The notes beneath the pieces were generated by a model. That model was not told the DNA's origin. It saw only the letters and a program-made list of their open reading frames with translations, and searched no databases. DNA of 64,000 nucleotides, from NCBI GenBank assembly GCA_003194525.1, contig NBIV01000016.1:460091-524090 (forward strand). The letters are read 5' to 3'. This document shows positions 22,091 to 32,638 of the stretch, piece by piece. A program made the translations under genes and the position numbers. This stretch comes from Gracilariopsis chorda (lineage: Eukaryota > Rhodophyta > Florideophyceae > Gracilariales > Gracilariaceae). The stretch's first letter is position 1; each line of letters starts with the position of its first letter.

Positions 22091-22625
22091 TGCTGGGAGG
22101 TGCCGGAATTGTGGTAGTGGTTGTGATTTCGCGCGGATTGCGAGCAGCTCGCGGGGGCATGCGACCAGCTTGTACGTGTGGTGGGCGTGACGAGCTGGTG
22201 CTTACAGCGCATTTCAGCGCGGTGGTCCGAAATATGCGCGGCGCGTGGGTGGCGGGGAATCGGTGGCGGAGGGGTGGCTCTGCGCGATGTGCGCTGCGAT
22301 GTGGCACATGAGATGTGCGCCGTCCAGGCGCGCTGTAAGCGCGGGGAGGGCGCGCGGCACGTGTGTTGGAACGGGTTGCTGGCGCTGGTTGGCTGTCGTG
22401 GGCGGTGGACCGCCATGGCGCCCAATGGCGGCACTCTTTGCGAACGCAGTGTGTGCGCTCCCACCAAGTGGGCGCGCACCTGCGCCGCGCGCAAGCGTGA
22501 TCTGATCGCGCGCGCGCCAAATCCAATGTGTGCTCGTTGTGGCCTCCGGGCGCGCGTCTGGGACACCCTCATCGCGTGCGCGTGCCGTCCCGTTACGGCA
22601 GCCGCCAGAGTGCCCGTTCGCATCT
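22091..22625. other. very GC-rich block upstream of NTT
   Basis: About 535 bases with very high G+C and many GCGCGC tracts, sharply different from both sides. Long ORFs on both strands (22178-22627 + and 21835-22623 -) follow from the lack of AT-rich stops and have no protein-like features. Probably a CpG-island-like promoter of NTT (inference). Confidence 0.5.
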
Positions 22626-22987
22626 AACGGTACACGTCATCCACATTCATCGCCCGCCATTTCCTGCCGCACAACTTCGCCCGGCCCACACTTGTCCCCT
22701 CGAACACTTCCAGTATCCTACGAACGGCCCCCAAGTAACACTCCATCCCCAGTCACGCTCATCTCCAAGTGTCTACCAACCGTAACTTCACCCAGCGTGC
22801 AACGCTAATTCTTCGTTTGGCCAGTCGACATTGTCCACTCGACAACGTCCTTGCCGCCCCCCTCTCATCCACGTAAAGCAACAATACACACACCCCTTTG
22901 GAGCTTCTACGTAAACATTTACTTCGGTTTTGCTTCAGACAACAATAAACCCACTAAGTACCAGATTCACTATGACACAACTCGCGT
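22626..22987. other. intergenic, no gene seen
   Basis: C-rich 362 bases between the NTT promoter block and the 3' end of the glutamyl endopeptidase gene. Presumably the 3' UTR of the latter. Confidence 0.5.
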
Positions 22988-25900
22988 TCACAGAACCCCT
23001 ACTCGCCCCTTCACGTCACCGCCGTCCTCCCCGCCCTTGCAATACCTGTCCAACCATGTCGTCATTTCCGCCAGCACGTGCATCACAGACTCCCTCGCCC
23101 TGTACCCGTGGCCCTCGTGCGGCAGCGCCACATACCGGCACACCTTCCCATGTCCCTTGAGCGCCTGGTAAAGCCGCTCACTCTGCATCGGGAACGTCCC
23201 CGGGTTGTTGTCCGCCTCCCCATGAACCAGCAGCAGAGGCTTTTCCACGCAGTTGGCGTACATGTACGGCGACATCTTCTCGTATACTTCCCGTGCCTGC
23301 CAAAGCGTTCGCTCCTCGCTTTGGAATCCGAACGGAGTCAGAGTCCGATTGTACGCCCCAGACCTTGCAATACCGCAGCAAAACAGTTCAGGCGCGTGCG
23401 CTAGTAGATTCACAGTCATGAAAGCTCCATAAGAATGACCCCCAATTGCTATCTTCCCTCTTTCTCCGATTCCTTTCCTTACCAAAAAGTCCACAGCCGC
23501 TTCTGCGCTGCTCACCAACTGCTCCATGTACGTGTCGTTCGCTTCAGCATCACCCTCCCCAATGATCGGCATTTCCGGTCCGTCCAAAATTGCATATCCC
23601 CTTGTCAGCCAGTACAAAGGCGTTCTCGCCAATCGTACAAACCGAAACGGTGAACCTCTCGTTTGTCCAGCAAACTCAGCAGATTTGTACTCCCTTGGAT
23701 ATGCCCACATAAACACAGGCAGCGGTCCGTCACGTTCCTGATCGTAGCCGGGCGGCAGGTACAACGAACCGTTCAATCGAACCCCATCAGCTCGCTTGTA
23801 CTGCACAATCTCTCGTTTCACATCAATAAGGTCAGGTGCAGGGTGAGCGAATTTCGTCACTGCACGCATCTGTTTGCTTGCGTTCGTTGTGTCGATTTCA
23901 TGTGCAGCCTCATCATTCTCTTCGGCCAGCTTAGTGAACACTTCCTTCACAGCTCCACTTATGTTCTTAAGAAAGAAGTTTGGGTTTTCTGTCTGGGTCT
24001 CCTGACGGATTAGAACTTCCAATGGCGCGCCGGTTTTTTCGTCCTCTTTCAGGACCGTCGCAATCGACTCAAACTTGGGCGGTGTACTTTGCCAAACCTT
24101 CGTTTGCTTTCCGGATACAGTGTCAAACAAGCTCAAAAACGGCTTATTACCTTCACTAGAGGCACCGGCACCCTGCATCATTAGAAACGGCTTCCCAATT
24201 GCTTCGTCGTCTCCACTCTCGAAATGACCACTTGGGTGGATGAGTCGTAGCACACTCTTTCCCCATTCATTCTTTGTTGTACAAACGCTGCCAGGGTCGT
24301 TGTACACATCCTCCCAGTTCTTGATATCCACTATGAGCCGTTTTGGAGCCTCCCACTGAGTTAGATCACATGCCCGTGCACAGCATGGTGCCGACAAGTC
24401 ATGATCATCCAAAAAGATCTCTCCATGCCCGTTACCCCCAGTGCCATTCTGCACGGACCCGTTTCCGATGGTACCGTTTTGTGCAACCTTTCCAGACATG
24501 CCTTGCATGCCCTGGCTTGGCATAACAGTTTCTCCATCTTCGTTTCCAGGCAGCCCATTCCCACTTGCCCCATTCCCAATTGCGTTGTTACTAGAGCTGC
24601 TCTGTTGAATCGAGCCGTCCTTCTTCGGTGAACCCGGGGAACCATTTTGCTCGTATTGTTCTGAGCTGCAAAAGTCCTCCCCAGAAATCTGAGTAGCAGA
24701 CGCAGAGCCCGGGGCCATGAGATAGGATCGTACCGAGCGTGTTTTATACCGCCTTTCTGAAAGGAGGGCCACTGAGTCTGAGCCCCAGATGATACCACCA
24801 TATCTCCACGGGAGTGAGGCAAGTCGCCTCGGTCGACCTGTGAAAGGAGCAGGGAGAGTGAAAACACAGTCCCTTATGTCTGCCTTTCGATTAGGGTCGC
24901 CCCCGTCTTGAGCTTCGGCCCAATACAACATCGCCCGAGCATCAGCACGCCAGCTGATGGATCTTGGTCCTTCACCCACCCCGTCAAAGGCGATTGGAAT
25001 CTTCTCTTGAGACGGAATTTCCGCCACTACGCATGCCACTTCACCAGTCTTAGCATCCCATACTTCCACCTTCCGCGGGAATCTTCCGGCGGGCATCATA
25101 TAATGGTACGGTGGGACCATGGAGTCCACAAGCAGATAATCACCATCTGGTGATGGAGACGCATGTTTAAAGGCCCCAGGCTCGCCCAGCGGAACCACTT
25201 CGCACGCTTCCACATCTACAAGGCCCAACTGACATGTAGTGTAGTGCTTAAAGAGCGCAACGTCATGTTTGGACTTGAGAAGATCCTGATACGTACGGGA
25301 CGGTGCCGGAGAAGAACTCAAGTTTTCCTGTATCATGGGACCTCTGGGCACCCTTGATTTTCGGGGAGGTAGTCGGTCTTCAATTACAAACTTTGCGATA
25401 ATATTCTTTGAGTCCGGAGTCCATGTATATGGTTCACTGCAAACTGCGTTAAGACGCATGCCTGGTAATACTGGAACAGCATGTCTTGTATTGACATCTA
25501 CCACCCACAACTCTAAGCCAAAGAGAGGGTCGTACACACAGAAAGCAAACCGCTTGCCGTCCGGAGCCCAGCGCACATACCCAATCTCTGTATGCGGAGA
25601 GTCGTTAGGGGCAGGGGGTAGACCTGTTATGGACAAACGCCTTCGTTCAGAATCATCTATCCGTTGCATTTCCATACCAATGAAGTAGTCTGCTCTTGAA
25701 GGCGCATAGGTGTTCGCATTGATTCTATATCCTGCCAACCGTAGCTCTTCAGCTGCCACCTCAGCTATGGGAGGCATATTGGGTCTTTGAAGCATGACAA
25801 TCCATTCTTTGGAAGACGGTTGGAGAGAAACGTACGGGTCCCCAGAGGCATCAACTAAGCGGGCAATTTCAGGCGGGGGTAGCTGATATGTCTCGTCGCA

Positions 25901-26152
25901 ATCGTCTTCGTACCATACCTCTTCATCCTTTGTCGGCGGAGCGATTCGAGGCGGGAGTGGTTGCTTTTGTGTGGTTTTGCTTGGAGCTCTCGCGGGCTGT
26001 TGCAGGACTGCTCTTGTCTTTTGATAGCGGTTAAAGACCGAAGGCCTCGGCGGACGTTGGGCATGTTGGTGTATGGAAATGAAAGAAGATCGACGCAGCG
26101 TGTAAGACACAGCCGCTGGCACAAAAGCCACCGCTCTTTTTCGTGGACTCAT
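22988..26152 (-). CDS. CGEP: prolyl-oligopeptidase-family glutamyl endopeptidase, plastid type
   Basis: 1054 residues. An N-terminal basic, Ser/Arg-rich stretch (first ~65 residues) looks like an organelle transit peptide. A long beta-propeller region follows, opening with the family pattern PPPEIARLVDASGDPYVSLQ and containing IGYVRWAPDGKRFAFCVYD. The C-terminal alpha/beta-hydrolase has the catalytic triad: Ser907 in GGHSYGAF, Asp981 in VHGEADNNPGTFPMQSER and His1015 in LPHEGHGY. This is the S9D family of the chloroplast glutamyl endopeptidase of plants, which cleaves after Glu in stromal peptide turnover. A Gly/Asn-rich insert (about residues 500-585) is not part of the usual core. ATG at 26152; single exon; same strand as NTT downstream. 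Confidence 0.92.
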   Translation of the reverse strand: MSPRKRAVAFVPAAVSYTLRRSSFISIHQHAQRPPRPSVFNRYQKTRAVLQQPARAPSKTTQKQPLPPRIAPPTKDEEVWYEDDCDETYQLPPPEIARLVDASGDPYVSLQPSSKEWIVMLQRPNMPPIAEVAAEELRLAGYRINANTYAPSRADYFIGMEMQRIDDSERRRLSITGLPPAPNDSPHTEIGYVRWAPDGKRFAFCVYDPLFGLELWVVDVNTRHAVPVLPGMRLNAVCSEPYTWTPDSKNIIAKFVIEDRLPPRKSRVPRGPMIQENLSSSPAPSRTYQDLLKSKHDVALFKHYTTCQLGLVDVEACEVVPLGEPGAFKHASPSPDGDYLLVDSMVPPYHYMMPAGRFPRKVEVWDAKTGEVACVVAEIPSQEKIPIAFDGVGEGPRSISWRADARAMLYWAEAQDGGDPNRKADIRDCVFTLPAPFTGRPRRLASLPWRYGGIIWGSDSVALLSERRYKTRSVRSYLMAPGSASATQISGEDFCSSEQYEQNGSPGSPKKDGSIQQSSSSNNAIGNGASGNGLPGNEDGETVMPSQGMQGMSGKVAQNGTIGNGSVQNGTGGNGHGEIFLDDHDLSAPCCARACDLTQWEAPKRLIVDIKNWEDVYNDPGSVCTTKNEWGKSVLRLIHPSGHFESGDDEAIGKPFLMMQGAGASSEGNKPFLSLFDTVSGKQTKVWQSTPPKFESIATVLKEDEKTGAPLEVLIRQETQTENPNFFLKNISGAVKEVFTKLAEENDEAAHEIDTTNASKQMRAVTKFAHPAPDLIDVKREIVQYKRADGVRLNGSLYLPPGYDQERDGPLPVFMWAYPREYKSAEFAGQTRGSPFRFVRLARTPLYWLTRGYAILDGPEMPIIGEGDAEANDTYMEQLVSSAEAAVDFLVRKGIGERGKIAIGGHSYGAFMTVNLLAHAPELFCCGIARSGAYNRTLTPFGFQSEERTLWQAREVYEKMSPYMYANCVEKPLLLVHGEADNNPGTFPMQSERLYQALKGHGKVCRYVALPHEGHGYRARESVMHVLAEMTTWLDRYCKGGEDGGDVKGRVGVL

Positions 26153-27620
26153 GTCTGAATGCAGCTAGCGGTTGGAGTAAAGTCGTAAGCAGACGCCAGC
26201 CGGCGCTGTTTTCCTAGGCTTGGATTGCAAACCTGCTTCCTCAAGTGACGGCTGTTGAAAGCTGCAGCAAAGGGAACGCGGATGGGCGGAAAGGTGACGT
26301 GGAGGAGAATGGGGCAATAAATTGAGATGAATAGATTTGAAGCGCATGTGCAGCAGAACCTGCGGTCGGCGACGGTCCGCGGACGGATAGCCAACTATTC
26401 TGGACGGGATTACCACTCATCTTAAAGGACCTGTCCTGTTGTGGCACGCGCCGTGTCGTTGTGTCTGCGCTGTCCAGCGGTGTTCGCATGCGCAGCAACT
26501 AGGCAAAATTGGGTGGTCATGCCCCTGTAAGGTAACCTTGCTACCCTTCCAATCTAGTTCAATCTCCCTAACTTTTCGTCCTCATTTGCACACACTTCCA
26601 AGGGTAGAGCATATACCGTAAGTGGGAAGGTATCCGGTAGAAGAAACACCAGCAGGTATAGCAGTGTTGTCGACTCAATGACGTGGCACAATACGAAAAT
26701 CGAAAAAGCTTTCGCACGTGGAGTTGTACTTGATGTGCACAGCCGAGTATAAGTATGAACGGGGAAGTGACTACGGTAGGCAAAGAAAACAGCGAAGCAA
26801 TTGTGATGATCATAATAATGATGATGTTGATTAGCATTAAAGACGGTTGATATATGACAATGTTGCGGGTTGGAAGACGTGAGAAGAGATGGGAACTTTC
26901 TTCGACTTCGGCATATATATAATATAAGACTCAAGCTTAACCCAGGCGCTAAGGGTTATCCCTATACCATCCGGAATGCAAATCGTAAAATTTGTCATAC
27001 AGTATTGACCATAGAATAGTTCTTGACGAGTTGCTGCTGCTCAACAAAATTTCATCTACGCAGTTCATTCAATGTATTCAACTACAGTTGAATGCATTGT
27101 ATAGACTACACCGGTGTCTTATAGACATATCGCGTACTGTATGATACTGCAGATAAAATTGCGAATCCGTGATGGACTGGTCGGAGCATCCGAAGGATGC
27201 TTCCTCCATATACAAATTATGACATACGAACATTGTTCCCAAAAGTATTCGCCTCATTCTTCCTTATCCTTACAACCCTTTACCCCTGGGTACAATAATA
27301 ACCCTTAACAAATTACTCCGATCTCAAGCCAAGATTTGGGGTTGCTTCTCGGAAAGCCCCAGCCTTTTCTAGTCAACAGAGGCGCGAATACCTTGGGTCA
27401 TCATTAATTTGAAAGTAGCAACATGTTTGGCAGATTCGGTAGCAAAGCCGTTTCGCTTCGTCTGAGCCACTTCGGCGCGGAGACAAAAACATGCAGGTAG
27501 TGCGCGCGGAATAGTTTATCCATAAAATGTTTCTGGCATTTGCTTGTGAAAAGGCTGGCCGTTTTGGTAATTCTGTATGTGAGGGAGTCTGCAGCTAAGC
27601 CAGTACTCAAGATATCTTTG
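26153..27620. other. intergenic, no gene recognised
   Basis: 1.5 kb. The left part is the endopeptidase promoter. Contains AAGGGTTA near 26950 and CCCTTTACCCC/AACCCTTAAC at 27280-27310, variants of a motif seen upstream of other genes. Short ORFs have no domain. Confidence 0.45.
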
Positions 27621-28835
27621 TTATTCTGCGCCGATGTCCACAAGTTCTTTGGCGTTTCTTGAGGAGTGATCCATATCTGACATAGGATCTTGTTCCTCAG
27701 CAGACGTAGGCGGATTGGCCTTAATTCCTAGCGGTACCATCATACCTAGGGTATGAGGGTGGAACTCTAGTTCTGAGGGTGGCGGCTCTGGTTTATCTCC
27801 TGGCTTGTATACAGAAGCAACCTGTTTGAAATCTGAAACCATGTGTACGCACATCTCCAGTTTGTCGTTTTGCATGGCTACTGAAGTTCTTTCCATTTCT
27901 TCCGTCGTGACCGGAGTATTTCTTTGTGGGTCGATTTGTTCAGTGTGAAGGACTGAAAGCCATTCGAGATCTAGGTCGATTCGCTTTCCGCCTGAGTCAA
28001 TACTTGGTTCAGTCCCAAAAGCACTTGATTGATGAGGTTGCACAGGGATATCAAGAAGCTGAACGAAGTCCCTTCGAGGTACAATTTTATCTAATGCAAG
28101 GAATTTAGTGCGTTTGCCGAGTAGATGTTCTACAATGGCAGCGAACTTCACATGCATATGTGCCGCAAACCAGAAGGATGGTTGTAAAGTACTGAGCAAT
28201 TCAGCCGTTCCAGGATTTCCAAGCGTATTGTTTGCTATCTCGCTTCTAAGAAACGGTTTTGCTGATAAAAGGCGGGGTAAATCTCCATGGCGCCATATCC
28301 CTCTGGGCCAGTCATGTGAAACGACAATATCCACGGGTCGACGAAGTCTTAACAACCTTTTAACGTCTTCTTTGCGAGTGTGATAAACTGACTTGATCTC
28401 ATTTTTGGGGTAGGGGGGGCGTTCAAAACGGGGCTTCTCGTAGTCCTTCTCTGTATAAACGCCACTGATACCCGCAATTCGCAAACCGCCAAAGTTAACG
28501 ACACCAGCGTTTCCCAGGAAGTACATGTTTGGTGCCACAAGACCTCCCAACGGCAACTGTTGTAGGTGGTACGATGCTTCATGATTCCCCCCTACGAAAA
28601 TGGTAGGGACGTGAGCAAATGCAGATCCATTGTAGTACTTCCAGAATGAACCCATACCGCGGTATTTAGGAGGGCACGCCATACAAGCGAGATCAGACTG
28701 GTTGCGTACAGCCTGAAAGTCTCCTGGACATATCACGAGATCTACTTTCGTAGATTGGCGTCTTTCCAGTTCTCTAATCGCCGCGTACAAACTGTCCACC
28801 TCTCCATGAACACAACCAACTACAGCAACTCTCAT
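27621..28835 (-). CDS. DBR1: RNA lariat debranching enzyme
   Basis: 404 residues from MRVAVVGCVHGEVDSLY, the usual Dbr1 start. The metallophosphatase motifs are all present: GCVHG (7-11, Cys8 and His10), CPGDFQAVRNQSD, FVGGNHEASYHLQ, SHDWPRGIW and FAAHMHVKF. It hydrolyses the 2'-5' bond of excised intron lariats in the nucleus, which fits the GT-AG introns in neighbouring genes. The C-terminal domain is short and Asp/Glu-rich. The frame stays open upstream, with another ATG at 28985 that would add 50 residues rich in Ser/Arg and lacking acidic residues, resembling a transit peptide. I prefer the conserved start but cannot exclude the longer form. Confidence 0.93.
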   Translation of the reverse strand: MRVAVVGCVHGEVDSLYAAIRELERRQSTKVDLVICPGDFQAVRNQSDLACMACPPKYRGMGSFWKYYNGSAFAHVPTIFVGGNHEASYHLQQLPLGGLVAPNMYFLGNAGVVNFGGLRIAGISGVYTEKDYEKPRFERPPYPKNEIKSVYHTRKEDVKRLLRLRRPVDIVVSHDWPRGIWRHGDLPRLLSAKPFLRSEIANNTLGNPGTAELLSTLQPSFWFAAHMHVKFAAIVEHLLGKRTKFLALDKIVPRRDFVQLLDIPVQPHQSSAFGTEPSIDSGGKRIDLDLEWLSVLHTEQIDPQRNTPVTTEEMERTSVAMQNDKLEMCVHMVSDFKQVASVYKPGDKPEPPPSELEFHPHTLGMMVPLGIKANPPTSAEEQDPMSDMDHSSRNAKELVDIGAE

Positions 28836-29210
28836 TTTAGAGCGAACTTGTGGAATTCTGTGGTTTCGAGTTCGAGGTTGCGAAAGAGAAGCGAATGAAA
28901 TTGACGATCTTGATCGGCTATAACCAAGTCTGCCTGGAGTGCTCACCGGCGCCCACAAAGGAAAAGTCCAACGGACATGACTCATATAGAACTCAATAGC
29001 ACCAGAGGATCGATTCGAGACCACCTCGGTAGTTTTCAAGACCTTTTTACAAGACTGTTACGGACCAGAAACAACCGTCCTTCGTGTTGCCGCATATAGA
29101 AGAAGATTACAAATCGTGCATCTCCGAAGCACTGTTACACTAGGTGCTTTCTCTGGCGCCAGTCCTATATTTTGAAGCGCACTGTAACAGGTAACGTTGG
29201 TAAAGGGTTA

Positions 29211-29947
29211 GAGCATCTCCACCCCGTGCACGGTAACACGCTAAATCGGCAAACATGTGGCATCACGTGTATGCCATTCATTGGATGACGCTAAATCGAC
29301 AAATTTCCATAGCTCCATAGTATTCGGCATCTCCAGCGGGTCACTGGTTGACGAATTGTCTCGTGATGCCCACCGCCTTCTGATCGGACCACCAGATGGA
29401 CGTCACCACGGACGAGGTTGGAGGCCTGCCGTATGGAACAACCGCCGAATCCCTTACCACCATGATCATGGCAATACTTGGCATCAGAGAGCATATTCGG
29501 AAACGCCGCTCTCAAAAACGCACGCACGGTGGATCCCTCCCTGGAAGAGCCCCAAATCGAAACATTGGACGCGAACAAGCGGCCGATTATATACATCAGG
29601 CATACTTTCTCAATGCTACAGAACTGAACCCTATCACGGGAGATGAGCTGGTTGAGGTACTGGTATGTTGAAAGATGTTGTGACGAAGGTCGTGGACTTT
29701 GCATGCGCATCACAAAGACATCAGTGCTTGTATTCGATTGGTCAGTTCTGTTTAGCGACGCCTGCAAAACGCTCGCCAAAATTTTGCCTATAGCGAGATT
29801 TTTAGCGTTCCGGAAGTGTATGTCGTTGTCGTTACGGTTGGCGATGCACGGCTGGAGAAGGAAATTTTTATGAAAGCGCTATAGCGCCCGCTATTAATTT
29901 AAATTTCCACCGTTTTGGCGTTTTAACGCTTGCCGGTGGAGATGCTC
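29211..29947. mobile_element. deleted PIF/Harbinger element with TTA target duplication
   Basis: Terminal inverted repeats GAGCATCTCCACC at 29211-29223 and its reverse complement at 29935-29947, flanked on both sides by TTA (29208-29210 and 29948-29950). A 3-bp TTA/TAA duplication and this kind of terminus are typical of PIF/Harbinger transposons. At 737 bp it is too short for an autonomous copy. It keeps a fragment of the transposase N-terminal region (29396-29671), so it is an internally deleted derivative, not a sequence-unrelated MITE. Confidence 0.85.
29396..29671 (+). pseudogene. Harbinger transposase N-terminal fragment
   Basis: About 90 codons. The segment RRSQKRTHGGSLPGRAPNRN followed by IGREQAADYIHQAYFLNA resembles the basic 'GGS.PGRAPN..R' motif and the following 'DYF' helix that precede the DDE nuclease of PIF/Harbinger (ALP1-like) transposases. 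The catalytic domain is absent. It lies wholly within the TIR-bounded element and is non-functional as a transposase. Confidence 0.6.
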
Positions 29948-30293
29948 TTAGCAGTCCGTCAATGTGCAGTATTTGGATGACCTATCAACCTATCAAACAG
30001 AAGGGTTAGATGGCTACCGATGGACACTTTGGTATTCTTGGTAACCCTCCGGCTTCCGATGCCCCTAAATTAATGCTCAGTACAGGTTTTTGACTATCTT
30101 CACTGCCGAGTTGCACAGTAACCCGTAACCCTTCTCTTTGGTATTCCGTGCGGAGTTCTGCTCTGTACGCACGGAAGTCATCTGGGTCAGCAGTATTTTT
30201 GAACTTGGACACGACATTCGTCCTTGTGGCACCAATGATTTGATCACTGTGAGAATAGGGACCCACGGATATACTTGGGTCTTCATGTGAGAG

Positions 30294-31764
30294 ATGCCGA
30301 AGCGTTCCAACTCTGCCTCAAGGAGGTCTTTGACACAGAAGGGAACATATCGTTATGTATCGTCAGTGCTTGAAGACAACTCGAATGAACCTCAGTCCAC
30401 CTATGGGGTGCAATTTGTATGGAAACCGTCGTACTATCATATGCAAGGAGGTGGTGCTCTGTGGCAAGATGGGGGACCACCTCGGAGTCGCCACCGCGGT
30501 CTACGCGGCTTGGCCGAAGTAGCACTAGAAGAAGATCTAGATGAAGACGAAGTCACAGATTTGTTAGAGCCAGAGATTCAACCAGCTGATACTGATAAGC
30601 AGTGGAGGAATCTGTTCGTCACCTGCAATGGTAACACTGTTCGAATATACGAGGCTAAACATAAAGAAAGTCCATCTCTTTTGCAATTTTACGAGGACTC
30701 CGACACAACGGAGCAATTCTATTGCGTCGCTTGGACATTTAATGTTACTGGAAACCATGAATACTGGGTTTGCGCCGCCGGTCGAAAGGGGATCATTCGA
30801 GTGATTGATGTACAAAACTTTCGTCTTCGAAGTTCTCTTACTGGTCACGGAGACGCTGTAAATGACCTTAAAGTACATCCCAGAGACCCGGCTCTTGTAA
30901 TTAGCGCTTCAAAAGACGAGTCATTGCGATTATGGAATCTTAGAACGGGGGCAACATGCGCAATTTTTTGCGGCCTTAGAGGCCATCGAGGAGAGGTCGT
31001 GCATGTGGACTTCAGTCAGGATGGCAGCAGATTCGCTAGCTGCGGAATAGACAACAGTGTCCGTATATGGGACTTTTACGATAACGAGGATGTGGTTAAG
31101 GGTATCAAAGAGTCTCATAAAGTTGCTGATCTTGGGGTTGAAGATCCGCATGTCTATATCGATGAAACCGGGACACGAAGAAAAACGAAAGTACCCATCT
31201 GCCAGTTCCCGTTCTTCGTCACCAGAAAAGTCCACAGGCATTATGTGGATTGTGTCATGTGGGTGGGGGAGCTTCTTCTTAGCAAATCAGTTCATAATCG
31301 AATGATCTTATGGGAACCAGAACAGGACAGAGAATCACTTGCGTCTCCGGCGACCGAGTACACGCTACTCGAGGAATACGTGCTTGATGTCTGCAATGTT
31401 TGGTTCATACGGTTTGCTATGGACCGCCACCGACGACTTGTAGCGTGCGGTAATGACAAGGTACGGGAAACCCTTCTTTGGTCCTATGAAAGACAATTTG
31501 ACTAACAGCGACAATGGCCACTCTGTAATTTGTACTCTCCTTCCCCTTCTTCGTAACGTTTCGGCTTAATGTTTAATACAGGGCATGGTCAGTGTGTTTG
31601 ATTTACGATTGACCCCTTCGAAACCTCTGTGCGTAATCAATCCGAAGGACAAGTATCGGTACAGTGCGCAATTTGTGCGACAATGTGCTTTCTCTGAGGA
31701 CGGATCTATTCTTTTGGCTGTTGATGACACATCATCTGTGGTGCAATATGAACGACTGGACTGA
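30294..31764 (+). CDS. EED: Polycomb PRC2 subunit EED/ESC (WD40), two exons
   Basis: 449 residues from two exons, 30294-31460 and 31582-31764, joined in phase 0. The 121-base intron has donor GTACGG and acceptor AATACAG. Reading through the intron gives a premature stop at 31505; splicing restores the last WD40 blade (SVFDLRLTPSKP then QCAFSEDGSILLAV and QYERLD). The WD repeats start with VQFVWKPSYY and include HGDAVNDLKVHPRDPAL, SASKDESLRLWNLRTG, FASCGIDNSVRIWDF and HRHYVDCVMWVGELLLSKS, which match the EED/ESC/FIE family. EED binds trimethylated H3K27 and stimulates the E(z) methyltransferase in PRC2 (family knowledge). ATG at 30294. The Harbinger remnant ends about 345 bases upstream. Confidence 0.92.
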
Positions 31765-31966
31765 CTTTGAAGCGCTTGATACCCAATAGAAGAGCATTCG
31801 AGGCGATAGCGGCATAAAAGTCAAGGAAGAAGAGCATTAGTTGGGCAGCCTCCACAGCTTTCTCTTCAAGGTGGAGCATTAACGTAGATAAGCAGTTTCA
31901 TGCGAATGGTTTACTGTTAAGCGGTCGAAGCACACAAGGAAAACCGTCAAAGAGAGCTCTTTAAAG

Positions 31967-32638
31967 TCATTCTGATGCAGCATCACTTCCTTCCTCTTCG
32001 TCCGCAATTGCCAATTTGATAGCCTTGGCGACCTTCGTAGGGACTGCCTTAACAGAGCTTCCAAGTTTGGTAGGTACTATTTTGAGACTGACAGCGATCT
32101 TTCGGATAAGCTCTTGCTTCGAAGGCAGGGCTGCTATTGCTTGAATGCCAGCAGCGTCGCATCGCTCACCTTCGAATCCACCACCCTTTATGCCTTCTCG
32201 TTTCGCAGTTTTGGCGAATTTGGTATAAACGTCGACAGACTGTTTGATATCTTCTTGCACAAAGAACCATAGATTTGACTGTTGCAAGAAGTCGCCCATA
32301 GCCTCCCATTTAGATTCTGCGATTGCACGACGCATGAGACTATTCTTAATTGAAACCGCGCTGGTACCTTCAGGAAGTTGTTGTCTCAGCTGGTAAACAT
32401 TGGCAACGGTGAGACCATCTAAAGGAACTGCAAACACCATTTCTGATACTGCTAAGCGCTCTTTCACGGATTCAACAATCGCAGACTTCTTCGCGATGAC
32501 AGCCTCCGAAATCATGTGAATTGTAGCCCTTCTGGAGGTACCGGAGCGAGAGAAAGCAACTCGAGAGGTCACGACTGATCCTCCATTGAAGCCAGAGATT
32601 GCGACAGAAATCGGTGCTGCAAACGCAAAATTCTCCAT
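31967..32638 (-). CDS. PRPL10: plastid 50S ribosomal protein L10 (uL10)
   Basis: 223 residues. The first ~45 residues (MENFAFAAPISVAISGF...) form a transit peptide with an early Phe, then comes a bacterial-type L10: VESVKERLAVSEMVFAVPLDG, GTSAVSIKNSLMRRAIAES, LWFFVQEDIKQSVDVYTKF and a C-terminal helix that anchors the L7/L12 stalk (LPSKQELIRKIAVSL). The final ~35 residues are a short basic then acidic extension. Nuclear-encoded, expected in the plastid ribosome stalk. ATG at 32638; single exon. Divergent from RPP38 with a 484-base spacer. Confidence 0.9.
   Translation of the reverse strand: MENFAFAAPISVAISGFNGGSVVTSRVAFSRSGTSRRATIHMISEAVIAKKSAIVESVKERLAVSEMVFAVPLDGLTVANVYQLRQQLPEGTSAVSIKNSLMRRAIAESKWEAMGDFLQQSNLWFFVQEDIKQSVDVYTKFAKTAKREGIKGGGFEGERCDAAGIQAIAALPSKQELIRKIAVSLKIVPTKLGSSVKAVPTKVAKAIKLAIADEEEGSDAASE

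Noticed and set aside
21835-22627. Long ORFs on both strands in the GC-rich block
   Set aside because: They overlap each other, have no ATG-supported conserved start or domain, and follow from the scarcity of AT-rich stop codons.
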